Below, piece after piece: positions 35,917 to 45,419 of a DNA stretch of 64,000 nt. This DNA comes from Methylobacterium gossipiicola (GTDB lineage Bacteria > Pseudomonadota > Alphaproteobacteria > Rhizobiales > Beijerinckiaceae): the NCBI RefSeq assembly GCF_900113485.1, contig NZ_FOPM01000017.1:1-64000 (forward strand), given 5' to 3'. The position numbers and the translations under genes were made by a program. Within the stretch, counting starts at the first letter, position 1; every line of letters begins with the position of its first letter. The notes below the pieces were generated by a model. That model ran no database searches and was not told where the DNA came from. It saw nothing but the letters and a program-made list of their open reading frames with translations.

Positions 35917-36842
35917 GCGCTCCGGGTCACCCCGGCGGCGCAGGCTTCGCCCGCGCCCTGCGCGATGCCGTGGTCGCCGGCCTGCCGCGCTGGGCCGCTC
36001 CGCTCGCGTCCGGCCGCCGCTCGCGCCTCGCCCTGCCCATCGAGCGGCGGGTTCCCCGCCACGTCGGCACCCTGGCCCTGTCGACGGCCTTCGCCGTCCT
36101 GGCGCTGGGCGGCTTCGTCGCCAGCGGCCGCTACGCGCGCTTCGTCCTCGAACACGGCCAGCCCTTCGACCTCGCGGCGCGTCTCGCCGGCTTCGGCGTC
36201 GAGCGGGTCACCATTTCAGGGATCGCCCGGCTCTACGAGCGTGAGGTGCTCCAGGCCGCCGGTATCGACGCCCACTCCTCGGTGGTGTTCCTCGACGTCA
36301 ACGAGGTCCGCGACCGGCTGATGCGGGTGCCCCTCATCGCCAGCGTCTCCGTGCGCAAGGTCTACCCCAACGAGATCGTCATCAACCAGGTCGAGCGCGA
36401 GCCCGCCGCCCTGTGGCAGCGCAACGGCGTCATCTCGGTCATCGCCGCCGACGGCACGGTGATCGACGAGATGCGCGACGACCGTTACGCCGCGCTCCCC
36501 CTCGTGGTGGGGGAGGGCGCCAACGAGCGCCTGAAGGATTACCTCGCGCTCATCGAGGCGGCCGGCTCCCTCGCCGAGCGCGTGAAGGCCGGCACCTACG
36601 TGTCGGGCCGGCGCTGGACGCTCAAGCTCGACGGCGTCGACATCCGCCTGCCCGAGACCGGGGCGGCCGAAGCCCTGGCCCGCCTCGTGCGCCTCGAGCG
36701 CGACAACCGCCTCCTCGAGAAGGACATCATCGCGGTGGACCTTCGCATGCCCGACCGGGTGGTGGTCCGCCTCACCGAGGAGGCCGCGGCCGCGCGCGCC
36801 GAATCCCAGAAGAAGCCGAAGGCCAAGGGGACGGCGACATGA
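35883..36842 (+). CDS. ftsQ: Cell division protein FtsQ
   Basis: A 319-aa bitopic divisome protein linking early and late division proteins. A cytoplasmic N-terminus of about 60 residues, rich in Arg, is followed by one TM helix ([19 protein letters not shown]). The periplasmic POTRA domain begins [24 protein letters not shown] and continues into [42 protein letters not shown]. The start overlaps ddl. A Lys/Ala-rich tail ends the protein. Confidence 0.93.
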   Translation: MDGGGRNVGPLSAPGHPGGAGFARALRDAVVAGLPRWAAPLASGRRSRLALPIERRVPRHVGTLALSTAFAVLALGGFVASGRYARFVLEHGQPFDLAARLAGFGVERVTISGIARLYEREVLQAAGIDAHSSVVFLDVNEVRDRLMRVPLIASVSVRKVYPNEIVINQVEREPAALWQRNGVISVIAADGTVIDEMRDDRYAALPLVVGEGANERLKDYLALIEAAGSLAERVKAGTYVSGRRWTLKLDGVDIRLPETGAAEALARLVRLERDNRLLEKDIIAVDLRMPDRVVVRLTEEAAAARAESQKKPKAKGTAT

Positions 36843-36920
36843 GCCCGCCCCTGAACCGCACGATCCGTCCGGCGTGTCCCGCCGCCCGTTCCGTTCCCGC
36901 AGCCCCGGCCCGGTAGACCG

Positions 36921-38243
36921 ATGCACGCCCAACACGGCCTCACGCCACGGTTGAAACCCCTCTCCGCCCGCCGGAGCACCACCCTGTCGGTGCTCGACAT
37001 CGGAACGAGCAAGGTGGTCTGCCTCATCGCCGAGCTCCAGCCGGCCGAGGCCCTCTCGACCCTGCGCGGGCGGACCCATTTCGCCCGCATCATCGGCATC
37101 GGCCATCAGCGCTCGCAGGGGCTGAAGGGCGGCGCCATCGTGGATCTCGAAGCCGCCGAGGGGGCCATCCGTCAGGCGGTCCACGCCGCCGAGCGCATGG
37201 CCAAGGTCGAGGTGCAGTCGGTCATCGTCAACATGTCGGGCGGCCGCATCGGCTCCCAGCATTTCGAGGCCCGCATCAACACCCGCACCGGCACCGTCAC
37301 GGGCGCGGACGTGGAGCGGGTGCTGGAGACGGCCTCCGCTCACGGCGTCAGCCCCGGCCGGGCCGTGCTCCATGCGCTGCCCACGGGCTACGCCATCGAC
37401 GGCCAGGGCGCGGTCATCGATCCCTCCGGCATGATGGGCGATGCGCTCGGCGTCGATCTCCACGTGGTCACGGGCGAGGCGGCCGCCGCGCGCAACCTCA
37501 TGCTGGCGGTGGAGCATTGCCACCTCGGCGTCGAGGCGGTCATCGCCACCCCCTACGCCGCCGGCCTGTCGGCCCTGGTCGACGACGAGGCCGAGATGGG
37601 CGTCTGCGTCGTCGACATGGGCGGCGGCACCACCAGCGTCGGCGTGTTCTCCGGCGGCCACCTCGTCCACGTCGATGCCATCGCGGTGGGGGGGCATCAC
37701 GTCACCATGGACATCGCGCGCGGCCTCTCCACCCGGGTCGCGGCGGCCGAGCGCCTCAAGACCCTCTATGGCTCGGCCATCGCCACCGCCTCCGACGACC
37801 GCGACATGATCGCCGTCCACGGTGTGGGCGAGGACGAGGGCGACGCCCCGACCCACGTGCCGCGCTCGCAGCTCGTGCGGATCATCCGCCCGCGCGTCGA
37901 GGAGGTCGTCGAACTCGTGCGCGACCGCCTGCGCGCCGCCGGCTTCTCGGCCCAGGCCGGGCGCCGGGTGGTGCTCACCGGCGGGGCGAGCCAGCTCGTC
38001 GGCCTGCCGGAGGTCGCCCGCCGGGTGATGGAGGGTCAGGTCCGCATCGGCCGCCCCCTGGGAATCCGCGGCCTGCCGGAAGCCGCCAAGGGTCCCGCCT
38101 TCTCGGCGGCGGTGGGGCTCCTCGTCTACCCGCAGGTGGCGCATGCGGAGCATTTCGAACCGCGCGGGCACGGCGCTTTCGCGAGCACCGGAACGGACGG
38201 CTACTTTTCGCGGGTCGGACGCTGGATCCGCGAAAGCTTCTGA
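36921..38243 (+). CDS. ftsA: Cell division protein FtsA
   Basis: An actin-like ATPase of 440 aa that tethers FtsZ to the membrane. Phosphate loops: VLDIGTSKVVCLIAEL (phosphate 1) and VVDMGGGTTSVGVFSGGHL (phosphate 2); the adenosine motif is VVLTGGASQLVGLPEVA. The SHS2 1C domain lies at about 100-185. The C-terminus, FSRVGRWIRESF, is the amphipathic membrane-targeting helix. It lies 78 bp after ftsQ and 155 bp before ftsZ. Confidence 0.97.
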   Translation: MHAQHGLTPRLKPLSARRSTTLSVLDIGTSKVVCLIAELQPAEALSTLRGRTHFARIIGIGHQRSQGLKGGAIVDLEAAEGAIRQAVHAAERMAKVEVQSVIVNMSGGRIGSQHFEARINTRTGTVTGADVERVLETASAHGVSPGRAVLHALPTGYAIDGQGAVIDPSGMMGDALGVDLHVVTGEAAAARNLMLAVEHCHLGVEAVIATPYAAGLSALVDDEAEMGVCVVDMGGGTTSVGVFSGGHLVHVDAIAVGGHHVTMDIARGLSTRVAAAERLKTLYGSAIATASDDRDMIAVHGVGEDEGDAPTHVPRSQLVRIIRPRVEEVVELVRDRLRAAGFSAQAGRRVVLTGGASQLVGLPEVARRVMEGQVRIGRPLGIRGLPEAAKGPAFSAAVGLLVYPQVAHAEHFEPRGHGAFASTGTDGYFSRVGRWIRESF

Positions 38244-38398
38244 GGGCGCAGGCCTTCCGAGGTGAAAGCCTCGCAGGAACGACCGCCGCCGCGCCCGAAA
38301 CCCCACGAACCGGGGTGGGCGCGAACGGCCAGACGGAATCGGCGCTCCATCCCTTCGGGGCGTCAAACGAAACGTGAGAGGCAAGAGGCTCGACACCC

Positions 38399-40171
38399 AT
38401 GGCCATCAGTCTGCAGGCACCCGACATCCGGGAACTGAAGCCCCGCATCACCGTCTTCGGCGTCGGTGGAGCCGGCGGCAACGCCGTCAACAACATGATC
38501 GAATCCGGCCTCCTCGGCTGCGAGTTCGTGGTGGCCAACACCGACGCCCAGGCCCTGACCTCCTCCAAGGCCGAGCGCGTCATCCAGATGGGCCTCGGCG
38601 TGACCCAGGGCCTCGGCGCCGGCTCGCACCCGGAGGTCGGCTCGGCCGCCGCCGACGAGGTCATCGACGAGATCCGTGACCAGCTCTCCGGCGCCCACAT
38701 GTGCTTCATCACCGCCGGCATGGGCGGCGGCACCGGCACGGGGGCGGCCCCCGTCATCGCCCGCGCGGCGCGGGACATGGGCATCCTCACCGTGGGCGTC
38801 GTCACGAAGCCGTTCCAGTTCGAGGGCGTGCGCCGCATGCGCACGGCCGAGGCCGGCATCCAGGAGCTCCAGGCCGCCGTCGACACCCTCATCGTGATCC
38901 CGAACCAGAATCTGTTCCGGGTCGCCAACGAGAAGACCACCTTCGCCGACGCCTTCGCGATGGCCGATCAGGTGCTCTACTCGGGGGTCGCCTGCATCAC
39001 CGACCTCATGGTGAAGGAGGGGCTCATCAACCTCGACTTCGCCGACGTGCGCGCCATCATGCGCGGCATGGGCAAGGCGATGATGGGCACGGGCGAAGCG
39101 TCCGGCGAGAACCGCGCCAACCGCGCGGCGGAAGCGGCCATCGCCAACCCGCTCCTCGACGACGTGTCGATGAAGGGCGCGCGCGGCCTCCTCATCTCCA
39201 TCACGGGCGGCAACGACCTGACGCTCTACGAACTGGACGAAGCCGCCACCCGCATCCGCGAAGAGGTGGATTCGGATGCCAACATCATCCTGGGCGCCAC
39301 CTTCGACGAGAGTCTCGACGGCATCATCCGTGTCTCCGTGGTCGCCACCGGCATCGAGCCGGCCCTGATCACGGCGCATTCGCAGAACAACCCCGAGATC
39401 GTGCAGACGGAGCAGCGCATCGCGGAAGTGGCCGAGCGGCTCCGGGCGGAAGCGAGGGCCCGGGCGGCGCAGCCCGCCCCGACGTTTCGCAGCCCCGCCC
39501 AAGAGCAGCCCCTGACCGCCGCTCCGGTCGCCCCGTCCGTCGCCCCCGTCGCCCAGGCGCCGGTCCAGGCCCCCCGCGCGGCGCTTCCGGAAGCCCCCGC
39601 CGCCATCGAGCCCATGCGGATGGAGCCGGCCCCCGTCATCCGTGACGAGGTCGTGCTGACGCAGACCCAGCCCCGCGCCGCCATGGCGTACGAGCCGGCC
39701 CCCCTGCCGCAGCCCGAGCCGGCCCCGGTGCCCGCCGCAGGCCCGTTCGTGCCGCCGCGTCCGGCCGTGGCCGTCGCCCGCGCCCCGCGCATGCCGCAGA
39801 TTCAGGACCTGCCGATGCCCGGCCAGGCCCAGATCCGCGCCAGCCGCGGCGAGGAGGCGGCGGAGCCCGCCGCCGACACGAAGCGCATGACCCTCCTGCG
39901 CCGCCTCGCCACCGTCGGCTTCGGCGGACGCCGCGAGGAGGCCGAGGCCGCCCCGGCCCCCGTGCGGGCCCCCGTCGCCGCGCCGGCTCCGATGCCGCAG
40001 GCTCCGGTCCCGGCCGATTACGCCAAGCGGACGGCCCCGGCCGCCGCCCAGGGCTACCGCCCGGCACAGGGCCATCTCGACGCCCAGGGCCGCGTGGCGG
40101 CTCCGGCCTCCCGGATGATGGATGACGACCAGCTCGAAATCCCGGCCTTCCTGCGCCGGCAGGCCAACTGA
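38399..40171 (+). CDS. ftsZ: Cell division GTPase FtsZ
   Basis: Tubulin-like GTPase forming the Z ring. The 590-aa length reflects the long disordered linker (about residues 340-575, Ala/Pro-rich) usual in Hyphomicrobiales. The GTPase core has [20 protein letters not shown], the tubulin signature [13 protein letters not shown] and the T7 loop [11 protein letters not shown]. The conserved C-terminal peptide that binds FtsA and other partners is [14 protein letters not shown]. Confidence 0.98.
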   Translation: MAISLQAPDIRELKPRITVFGVGGAGGNAVNNMIESGLLGCEFVVANTDAQALTSSKAERVIQMGLGVTQGLGAGSHPEVGSAAADEVIDEIRDQLSGAHMCFITAGMGGGTGTGAAPVIARAARDMGILTVGVVTKPFQFEGVRRMRTAEAGIQELQAAVDTLIVIPNQNLFRVANEKTTFADAFAMADQVLYSGVACITDLMVKEGLINLDFADVRAIMRGMGKAMMGTGEASGENRANRAAEAAIANPLLDDVSMKGARGLLISITGGNDLTLYELDEAATRIREEVDSDANIILGATFDESLDGIIRVSVVATGIEPALITAHSQNNPEIVQTEQRIAEVAERLRAEARARAAQPAPTFRSPAQEQPLTAAPVAPSVAPVAQAPVQAPRAALPEAPAAIEPMRMEPAPVIRDEVVLTQTQPRAAMAYEPAPLPQPEPAPVPAAGPFVPPRPAVAVARAPRMPQIQDLPMPGQAQIRASRGEEAAEPAADTKRMTLLRRLATVGFGGRREEAEAAPAPVRAPVAAPAPMPQAPVPADYAKRTAPAAAQGYRPAQGHLDAQGRVAAPASRMMDDDQLEIPAFLRRQAN

Positions 40172-40493
40172 AACGCGCCGGGCGGGGGTCATCCCCGCCC
40201 GGTCCGATGTATTTCTGCAACGCACCGGAGGTCTTGTGGCCTCGGGTGCGACAAGTTGTTAAGTCATTGATCGCACGTGGTTTTTTCTGTCTGTCCACCG
40301 GTGTTGCACTGTAACAGACCGTAAGAATCCGTGATTTGGTCCCGGTTTGGGGCGGGGCTATACGAAATTTGGAACGAAAAGCGCGGCGGTTTCGCCGTCG
40401 GCGCTCGCGGGGCTTCAAGCAGCGGACGGATCACCGGAACGACGTTCCTCCCTCGAAGGAGGTCTGCGTTCGATCACGGCCGAGGGCTATGGA
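40172..40493. other. ftsZ-lpxC intergenic region
   Basis: 322 bp holding the post-ftsZ hairpin and then a moderately AT-rich stretch (about 40245-40345) likely to include an lpxC promoter. A TTGCAC at about 40304 could be a -35 element, but no good -10 was placed. An AAGGAGG ribosome binding motif appears near 40456, too far to serve the chosen lpxC start. Confidence 0.4.
40178..40202 (+). terminator. Hairpin after ftsZ
   Basis: A perfect 10-bp GC stem (CCGGGCGGGG with CCCCGCCCGG) and a 5-nt loop begin 7 bp after the ftsZ stop. No U-tract follows directly, so it may be a weak terminator or an mRNA 3' end barrier. Confidence 0.55.
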
Positions 40494-41441
40494 ATGCTAA
40501 CGAACCAGCAGACGACCCTCAAGGCGCCGGCCACCCTCAGGGGGATCGGGGTGCATTCCGGGAACCCGGCGGAGATCACCCTCCACCCCGCGCCGGCGAA
40601 CCACGGTATCGCTTTCCTCCGCACCGGAATGCCCAACGGCAACGACCGTCTGATCAAGGCCCATCACGCCTGCGTCTCCGCCACCGAACTCTGCACCGTC
40701 ATCGGCGATGTCCAGACCGGCGCCGTGGCCACCATCGAGCACCTCATGTCGGCGCTCTACGGCCTCGGGATCGACAACGTCCTCGTCGAGATCGACGGAC
40801 CCGAGATGCCGATCCTCGACGGCAGCGCCCGTCCCTTCGTGCAGGCCATCGACGGGGTCGGCCTCACCACCTGCGGCGCCCCCCGGCGCTGGATCAAGAT
40901 CCTTCGCCCCGTGCGCATCGAGGCGGACCGCGCCTTCGCCGAGCTCCGCCCCATCGACCGGGGCTTTCGCCTCGACGTCGAGATCGATTTCGAGAACCCG
41001 GTGATCGGCCGCAGCCGCAAGGCCATGGACCTCACCCCCTCCGCCTACCGCCGCGAGATCGCGGGCGCCCGCACCTTCGGGATGATGCGCGACGTGGAGC
41101 GCTACTGGAAGGCGGGCTTTGCCCTCGGCGCCTCCCTCGAGAACACCGTGGCGGTGGGCGAGACCGCCGTCGTCAACCCCGAGGGCCTGCGCTACGCCGA
41201 CGAGTTCGTCCGCCACAAGTTCCTCGATGCCGTCGGCGACCTGGCGCTCGCCGGCCTGCCGATCCAGGGGGCCTATCGCTCCTATTGCGGCGGCCACCGC
41301 ATGAATGTCGGCGTCCTCACCGCCCTGTTCGCCGACCGGGCCAACTACACCATCGTCGAAGCCGCCACGCCCCGCCGCGAGACCACGCTGGCCGAGTTCG
41401 GCTCGAGCCTCGGCCTCGCCGCCTTCGCGAGCGATCTCTGA
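40494..41441 (+). CDS. lpxC: UDP-3-O-acyl-GlcNAc deacetylase LpxC
   Basis: Zinc amidase for the committed step of lipid A synthesis, 315 aa. The zinc ligands sit in ATIEHLMSALYGLGIDN (first His), and HKFLDAVGDLALAG (His and Asp); GGHRMNVG carries the catalytic His. The N-terminal APATLRGIGVHSG and ILDGSARPF are also diagnostic. The start at MLTNQQTTLKAP (40494) is preferred over in-frame codons upstream that have no family similarity. Confidence 0.96.
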   Translation: MLTNQQTTLKAPATLRGIGVHSGNPAEITLHPAPANHGIAFLRTGMPNGNDRLIKAHHACVSATELCTVIGDVQTGAVATIEHLMSALYGLGIDNVLVEIDGPEMPILDGSARPFVQAIDGVGLTTCGAPRRWIKILRPVRIEADRAFAELRPIDRGFRLDVEIDFENPVIGRSRKAMDLTPSAYRREIAGARTFGMMRDVERYWKAGFALGASLENTVAVGETAVVNPEGLRYADEFVRHKFLDAVGDLALAGLPIQGAYRSYCGGHRMNVGVLTALFADRANYTIVEAATPRRETTLAEFGSSLGLAAFASDL

Positions 41442-41683
41442 TCCCGCCGATTGGTGCGCGGCGGCAACAGCTTCACACTTCGTAAACCTGCGCGGTGCGC
41501 GCTCGATGGGCCGCCGCTTTCACGCCCAAATCGCACGTCACGGTGAATCGTCCGTGAAACGGAGCGAGGTCCGCTGGGCAAGGCCGCCGGACCGTGGCAT
41601 CACGCCGTCAGCCACGCGACCACACCTGTGATGGCTTGACGACGCGGTCCCGAGCGGGCCCGTCTGTTGGGGGAAGTACCGGA

Positions 41684-42562
41684 ATGCGCCTGATTCATCC
41701 GAACCGCGGTGCGATGGCGGCCGTGCTTCTCGCGCTCTGCGGCGTGGGCCTCGGCGGCTGCGACGCCCTCGATTCGATCAATCCCTTCGCCGAGAAGTAC
41801 AAGCCGGAAGTCGTGCCGGACGTTCCCGCCGACAAGCTCTACAGCGAGGGCTTGGCGCGGATGGAGGACAAGGACTACGAGGGCGCCGCCAAGAAGTTCG
41901 GCGAACTCGACAAGGCCTACAGCTATTCCGACTGGTCGCGCCGCGCCCTGCTCATGACGGCCTACTCGAATTACGAGGGGCAGAAGTACGACGACGCCAT
42001 CTCGGCCTCGAAGCGCTACCTCCAGCGCCACCCGGCGAGCAAGGACGCGGCCTACGCCCAGTACCTGATGGCGATGTCGCACTACAAGCAGATCCCCGAC
42101 GTGACCCGCGATCAGGACCGTTCCGAGAAGGCGCTCGCCGGCCTGCAGGAACTCGTCCAGAAGTATCCGACCTCCGAATACGCCGCCGACGCCAAGGCCA
42201 AGATCCAGATCACCCGCGACCAGCTCGCCGGCAAGGAAATGGAGGTCGGCCGCTTCTACCTCGAGCGCCGCAACTTCCCCGCCGCCATCAATCGGTTCCG
42301 CGATGTGGTGAGCAAGTACCAGACGACCCGCCACGCGGAAGAAGCCCTGGAGCGCCTCGTCGAGGCCTACATGGCGCTCGGCATCACCGCCGAGGCGCAG
42401 ACCGCCGCCGCCGTGCTCGGCCACAACTTCCCCGACAGCCCCTGGTACAAGGACGCCTTCGCGCTCCTGCAGAACGGCGGCCTGGAGCCCCGCGAGGAGA
42501 AGACCTCCTGGCTGAGCAAGGTCTATCGCGGCGTCATCGGCCGCACGGCCGAGGCGCAGTGA
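41684..42562 (+). CDS. bamD: Outer membrane assembly lipoprotein BamD
   Basis: A 292-aa lipoprotein of the BAM complex. The lipobox is LGGC with the lipidated Cys at 26. Tetratricopeptide repeats follow (LYSEGLARMEDKDYEGAAKKFGELDKAY..., and further units to about 250). It matches the YfiO/ComL family in length and in RFYLERRNFPAAINRFRDVV. The gap of 242 bp after lpxC suggests its own promoter. Confidence 0.93.
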   Translation: MRLIHPNRGAMAAVLLALCGVGLGGCDALDSINPFAEKYKPEVVPDVPADKLYSEGLARMEDKDYEGAAKKFGELDKAYSYSDWSRRALLMTAYSNYEGQKYDDAISASKRYLQRHPASKDAAYAQYLMAMSHYKQIPDVTRDQDRSEKALAGLQELVQKYPTSEYAADAKAKIQITRDQLAGKEMEVGRFYLERRNFPAAINRFRDVVSKYQTTRHAEEALERLVEAYMALGITAEAQTAAAVLGHNFPDSPWYKDAFALLQNGGLEPREEKTSWLSKVYRGVIGRTAEAQ

Positions 42563-42742
42563 TCCGGCTGGCGCCGGTGCGTCCCCTCGGCGCCGGTCTC
42601 GGCGTTTCGTCCGGGTCGGAATCCCGCTAAGAGACGCCCCATGACGCCCCCGCGCGGTTCCCGCCGGGGGAGGGCGCCCACGGGCGTTTGATGAGGGGCC
42701 GACCGACGTGGCCATCGTTTCCAACAGGGCCGAACCCGCGGC

Positions 42743-44410
42743 ATGCTGAGCCAGCTCGCGATCCGCGACATCGTCCTCATCGACAAGCTCGATCTCAACT
42801 TCCGCGAGGGTCTCAGCGTCCTGACGGGCGAGACGGGCGCGGGCAAGTCGATCCTGCTCGATGCCTTCGCGTTGGCGCTGGGCGGGCGCGGCGACGGGCG
42901 GCTCGTGCGCCACGGCGAGTCCCAGGGCGCCGTGACGGCGGTGTTCGACATCGGCCTCGACCATCCCGCGCGGGCGCTCGCCGCCCAGGCCGACCTCGAC
43001 ACCGAGGGCGACCTTATCCTGCGGCGCATCCAGATGGCGGACGGGCGCACCCGTGCCTTCGTCAACGACCAGCCCGTGGGCGTGCAGGTGCTGCGCGCCA
43101 TTGGCGCCGCCCTCGTGGAGATCCACGGCCAGCACGACGACCGGGCGCTCGCCGATCCGGGCACCCACCGGGCGATCCTCGACGCCTTCGGCGGCCTCAA
43201 CGGCCCCCTCGCGCAGGTCGGCGAGGCGGCCAAGCGCGTGCGCGCCGCCCGCACCAATCTCGCCGAGCACCGCGCCCGCGTCGAGGCCGCGCGCAAGGAG
43301 GTCGATTTCCTCCGCCACGCCGTCGACGAACTCGAAGCCCTCGATCCGAAGCCCGGCGAGGAAACGGCCTTGGCCGAGCGCCGCACCACCATGCAGCAGG
43401 GCGAGAAGGTCGCCCGTGAGCTCAACGAGGCCCTCGAGGCGTCGGGGGGCGCCGGCGTCGCCCATCTCTCCGCCGCCCTGCGCAAGCTCGAACGCCGGGC
43501 CGGGCAATTGCCCGCCCTCGTCGACCCCTGTGTCGCCGCCCTGCACGCCGCCCTGACGGCCCTCGACGAGGCCCACGCCGTCCTCGACGCGGCCCTGCGC
43601 GAGGCCGAATTCGATCCGCGCGAGTTGGAGCGGGTGGAGGAGCGGCTGTTCGCCCTGCGCGCCGCCGCACGCAAATACGACGTGGCCGTGGACGACCTCG
43701 CCGCCTTGCGCGAGCGCTATGCCTCCGATGTCGCCGCCATCGATGCCGGCGAGGAAGCCCTGGGCGGCCTCGAAAAGACCCTGGCCACCGCCGAAGCCGC
43801 CTACGCCAAGGCGGCGACGAAGCTGACGGAAGGACGGCGCAAGGCGGCCAAGGCCCTCGACGCGGCGGTGAAGGAGGAATTGCCCCCGCTCAAGCTCGAA
43901 CGCGCCCGTTTCATCACGGAGATCGCCACGGACCCGGACGCGCGGGACGCCGCCGGTTACGACCGCGTCGAGTTCTGGGCCCAGACCAATCCGGGCACCC
44001 GGCCGGGGCCGATGATGAAGGTCGCGTCGGGCGGCGAGCTCTCGCGGTTCATGCTCGCCCTCAAGGTCGTGCTGGCCGACAAGGGCTCGGCCCCGACCCT
44101 GATCTTCGACGAGATCGATACCGGCGTCGGCGGTGCCGTGGCCGATGCCATCGGTGCCCGGCTCGGGCGCCTCTCCACCCGGGTGCAGGTGGTAGCCGTC
44201 ACCCACGCCCCCCAGGTCGCGGCCCGGGCCGAGACGCATTTCCTCATCGCCAAGGACCCGGTGAAGGGCAGCGACCGTGTCGCCACCCGGGTCGCCTCCC
44301 TCACCGCCCCGGCGCGTCGCGAAGAAATCGCCCGGATGCTCGCGGGAGCCACGGTGACGGACGAGGCCCGCGCGGCCGCCGCCCGGCTGCTTCTCGCGGC
44401 GGACGCCTGA
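42743..44410 (+). CDS. recN: DNA repair protein RecN
   Basis: An SMC-like ATPase of 555 aa acting in double-strand break repair. Walker A is in LTGETGAGKSILLDAFALALG at residues about 30-45, a coiled coil spans about 155-360, and the ABC signature and Walker B are KVASGGELSRFMLALKVVL and PTLIFDEIDTGVGG. The end resembles other RecN proteins (THAPQVAARAETHFLIAK). Conserved neighbour of bamD in alphaproteobacteria. The DNA ligase gene that often follows is absent here. Confidence 0.95.
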   Translation: MLSQLAIRDIVLIDKLDLNFREGLSVLTGETGAGKSILLDAFALALGGRGDGRLVRHGESQGAVTAVFDIGLDHPARALAAQADLDTEGDLILRRIQMADGRTRAFVNDQPVGVQVLRAIGAALVEIHGQHDDRALADPGTHRAILDAFGGLNGPLAQVGEAAKRVRAARTNLAEHRARVEAARKEVDFLRHAVDELEALDPKPGEETALAERRTTMQQGEKVARELNEALEASGGAGVAHLSAALRKLERRAGQLPALVDPCVAALHAALTALDEAHAVLDAALREAEFDPRELERVEERLFALRAAARKYDVAVDDLAALRERYASDVAAIDAGEEALGGLEKTLATAEAAYAKAATKLTEGRRKAAKALDAAVKEELPPLKLERARFITEIATDPDARDAAGYDRVEFWAQTNPGTRPGPMMKVASGGELSRFMLALKVVLADKGSAPTLIFDEIDTGVGGAVADAIGARLGRLSTRVQVVAVTHAPQVAARAETHFLIAKDPVKGSDRVATRVASLTAPARREEIARMLAGATVTDEARAAAARLLLAADA

Positions 44411-44488
44411 TCCGGCCTGCGTCGGCGCGAAGCCCGAGACCGCTGGGCTTGGGAATTGAGACGGTCTTCGTCTCGGTCCCGCGCGGCG

Positions 44489-44503
44489 TTAAGGGTTTGT
44501 TTA
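44489..44503 (+). promoter_or_regulatory. Possible CtrA-like box upstream of NepR-like gene
   Basis: TTAA-N7-TTTA (44489-44492 and 44500-44503) matches the CtrA recognition pattern TTAA-N7-TTAA with one mismatch. It is about 90 bp upstream of the small NepR-like gene. A single such match can arise by chance. Confidence 0.25.
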
Positions 44504-44589
44504 CCACGATCGAAGAGTCTTGGACCCTAACGGGCACGCCCAGATTCGGCGTCGGCGTTGACCATCGCTCGAGACGAGGGACTGAGACG

Positions 44590-44796
44590 TTGGACCAGAG
44601 AGTCACGGAGATCGAAAGGCTCGGGGCACACGACGACGCTCACCCGACCCTGACGGATGACACCCGCTACCGCCTCGGGACCGCCCTGCGGTCCATCTAC
44701 GAGGAAACCTGCGACACCCAGCCGATCCCCGACAGCCAGGTCGATCTGCTCCTGCGCCTGCGCCACAAGGAGCGCGACCGCCGCCGGATGGATTGA
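44590..44796 (+). CDS. NepR-like anti-sigma factor (divergent paralog)
   Basis: A 68-aa protein. Residues 26-63 fit the NepR pattern: first helix YRLGTALRSIYEETCD, then PIPDSQVDLLLRL, corresponding to the family's LGxxLRxxYxxxxxxPxPxxxxxLLxxL. NepR binds the EcfG sigma factor and is released by phosphorylated PhyR. Differences from a standard NepR are Ser-Gln after the second Pro-Asp instead of Arg-Phe/Leu, and an Arg-rich end. The start is TTG 44590, with GACGAGGGA 9-12 bases upstream; the frame is open further upstream without family similarity. No phyR or sigma gene is next to it. Confidence 0.72.
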   Translation: MDQRVTEIERLGAHDDAHPTLTDDTRYRLGTALRSIYEETCDTQPIPDSQVDLLLRLRHKERDRRRMD

Positions 44797-44915
44797 GGCG
44801 AGGGGCCGCTTCGACCCCGCGGGAATCGGCCGACGCGATCGGCCGAGAACCGTATCGTCCCTCCGGCGGGTATCGGATTTCGGCCCGCTAAGCCCCTGAG
44901 GAAGACCCCTTTTTT

Positions 44916-45188
44916 CTACCAGCGCCGCGCGCCCGGCTGACGGCGGTATTCCGCCGCCCGGATCCGGGTGAGCACTCGATCGAGGTCGCCCAAGGCCACG
45001 CGTTCCTCCTCTGCCGCCCGCGCGACATCGGCCGCATCCGTGCCGAATCGCTGGCGCTGTTGGGTGAGGAGGAGCCTGCGCTCCAGGGCCTCGCGCTCGG
45101 CATGCAGATCGACGAGGGCATCCGCTTCCCCCGCGTCCGCCGGCATCGTTCCGTTGATCGCCTCGTTCGCCACGTTGCCCCCGACCAT
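44916..45188 (-). CDS. Small helical protein, unknown
   Basis: A 90-aa frame with heptad-like amphipathic helices (DALVDLHAEREALERRLLL, then AAEEERVALGDLDRVLTRI) and a basic C-terminus. No signal peptide and no recognised family. It faces pstS divergently. It is judged coding from its regular amphipathic pattern; an alternative start lies 10 codons upstream. Confidence 0.5.
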   Translation of the reverse strand: MVGGNVANEAINGTMPADAGEADALVDLHAEREALERRLLLTQQRQRFGTDAADVARAAEEERVALGDLDRVLTRIRAAEYRRQPGARRW

Positions 45189-45275
45189 CCCGTGTCGCTC
45201 CGACCCGGCCGGGCCCACGTCCTCCCCAACGCGCGAGGTCGCAAGACCGTGCCCTCCCGGGGGAGGGCGCCGGCG

Positions 45276-45304
45276 CTGTCATGGATGTGTCATGAGACAG
45301 TCAT
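45276..45304 (+). promoter_or_regulatory. Triple-unit Pho box upstream of pstS
   Basis: CTGTCAT (45276-45282), GTGTCAT (45287-45293) and CAGTCAT (45298-45304) repeat with an exact 11-bp period, the arrangement recognised by PhoB dimers. A TACCAT -10 candidate lies at 45313-45318. It indicates PhoB-activated transcription of the pst-phoU-phoB set under phosphate limitation. Confidence 0.9.
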
Positions 45305-45419
45305 AGAGCCGCTACCATAGGACGGCTAACGCGTCGGGGCGGATCGAAGACGCGCGGGTCGCGCGGGCTCAGGTCCCCGGATGCTGCGTCGATCCTGCCC
45401 GACAGACACGGAGAGCCAC

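Noticed and set aside
41600-44239. An 879-aa minus-strand frame opposite bamD and recN
   Set aside because: Both sense genes are well-supported families; the antisense has no recognisable domain.
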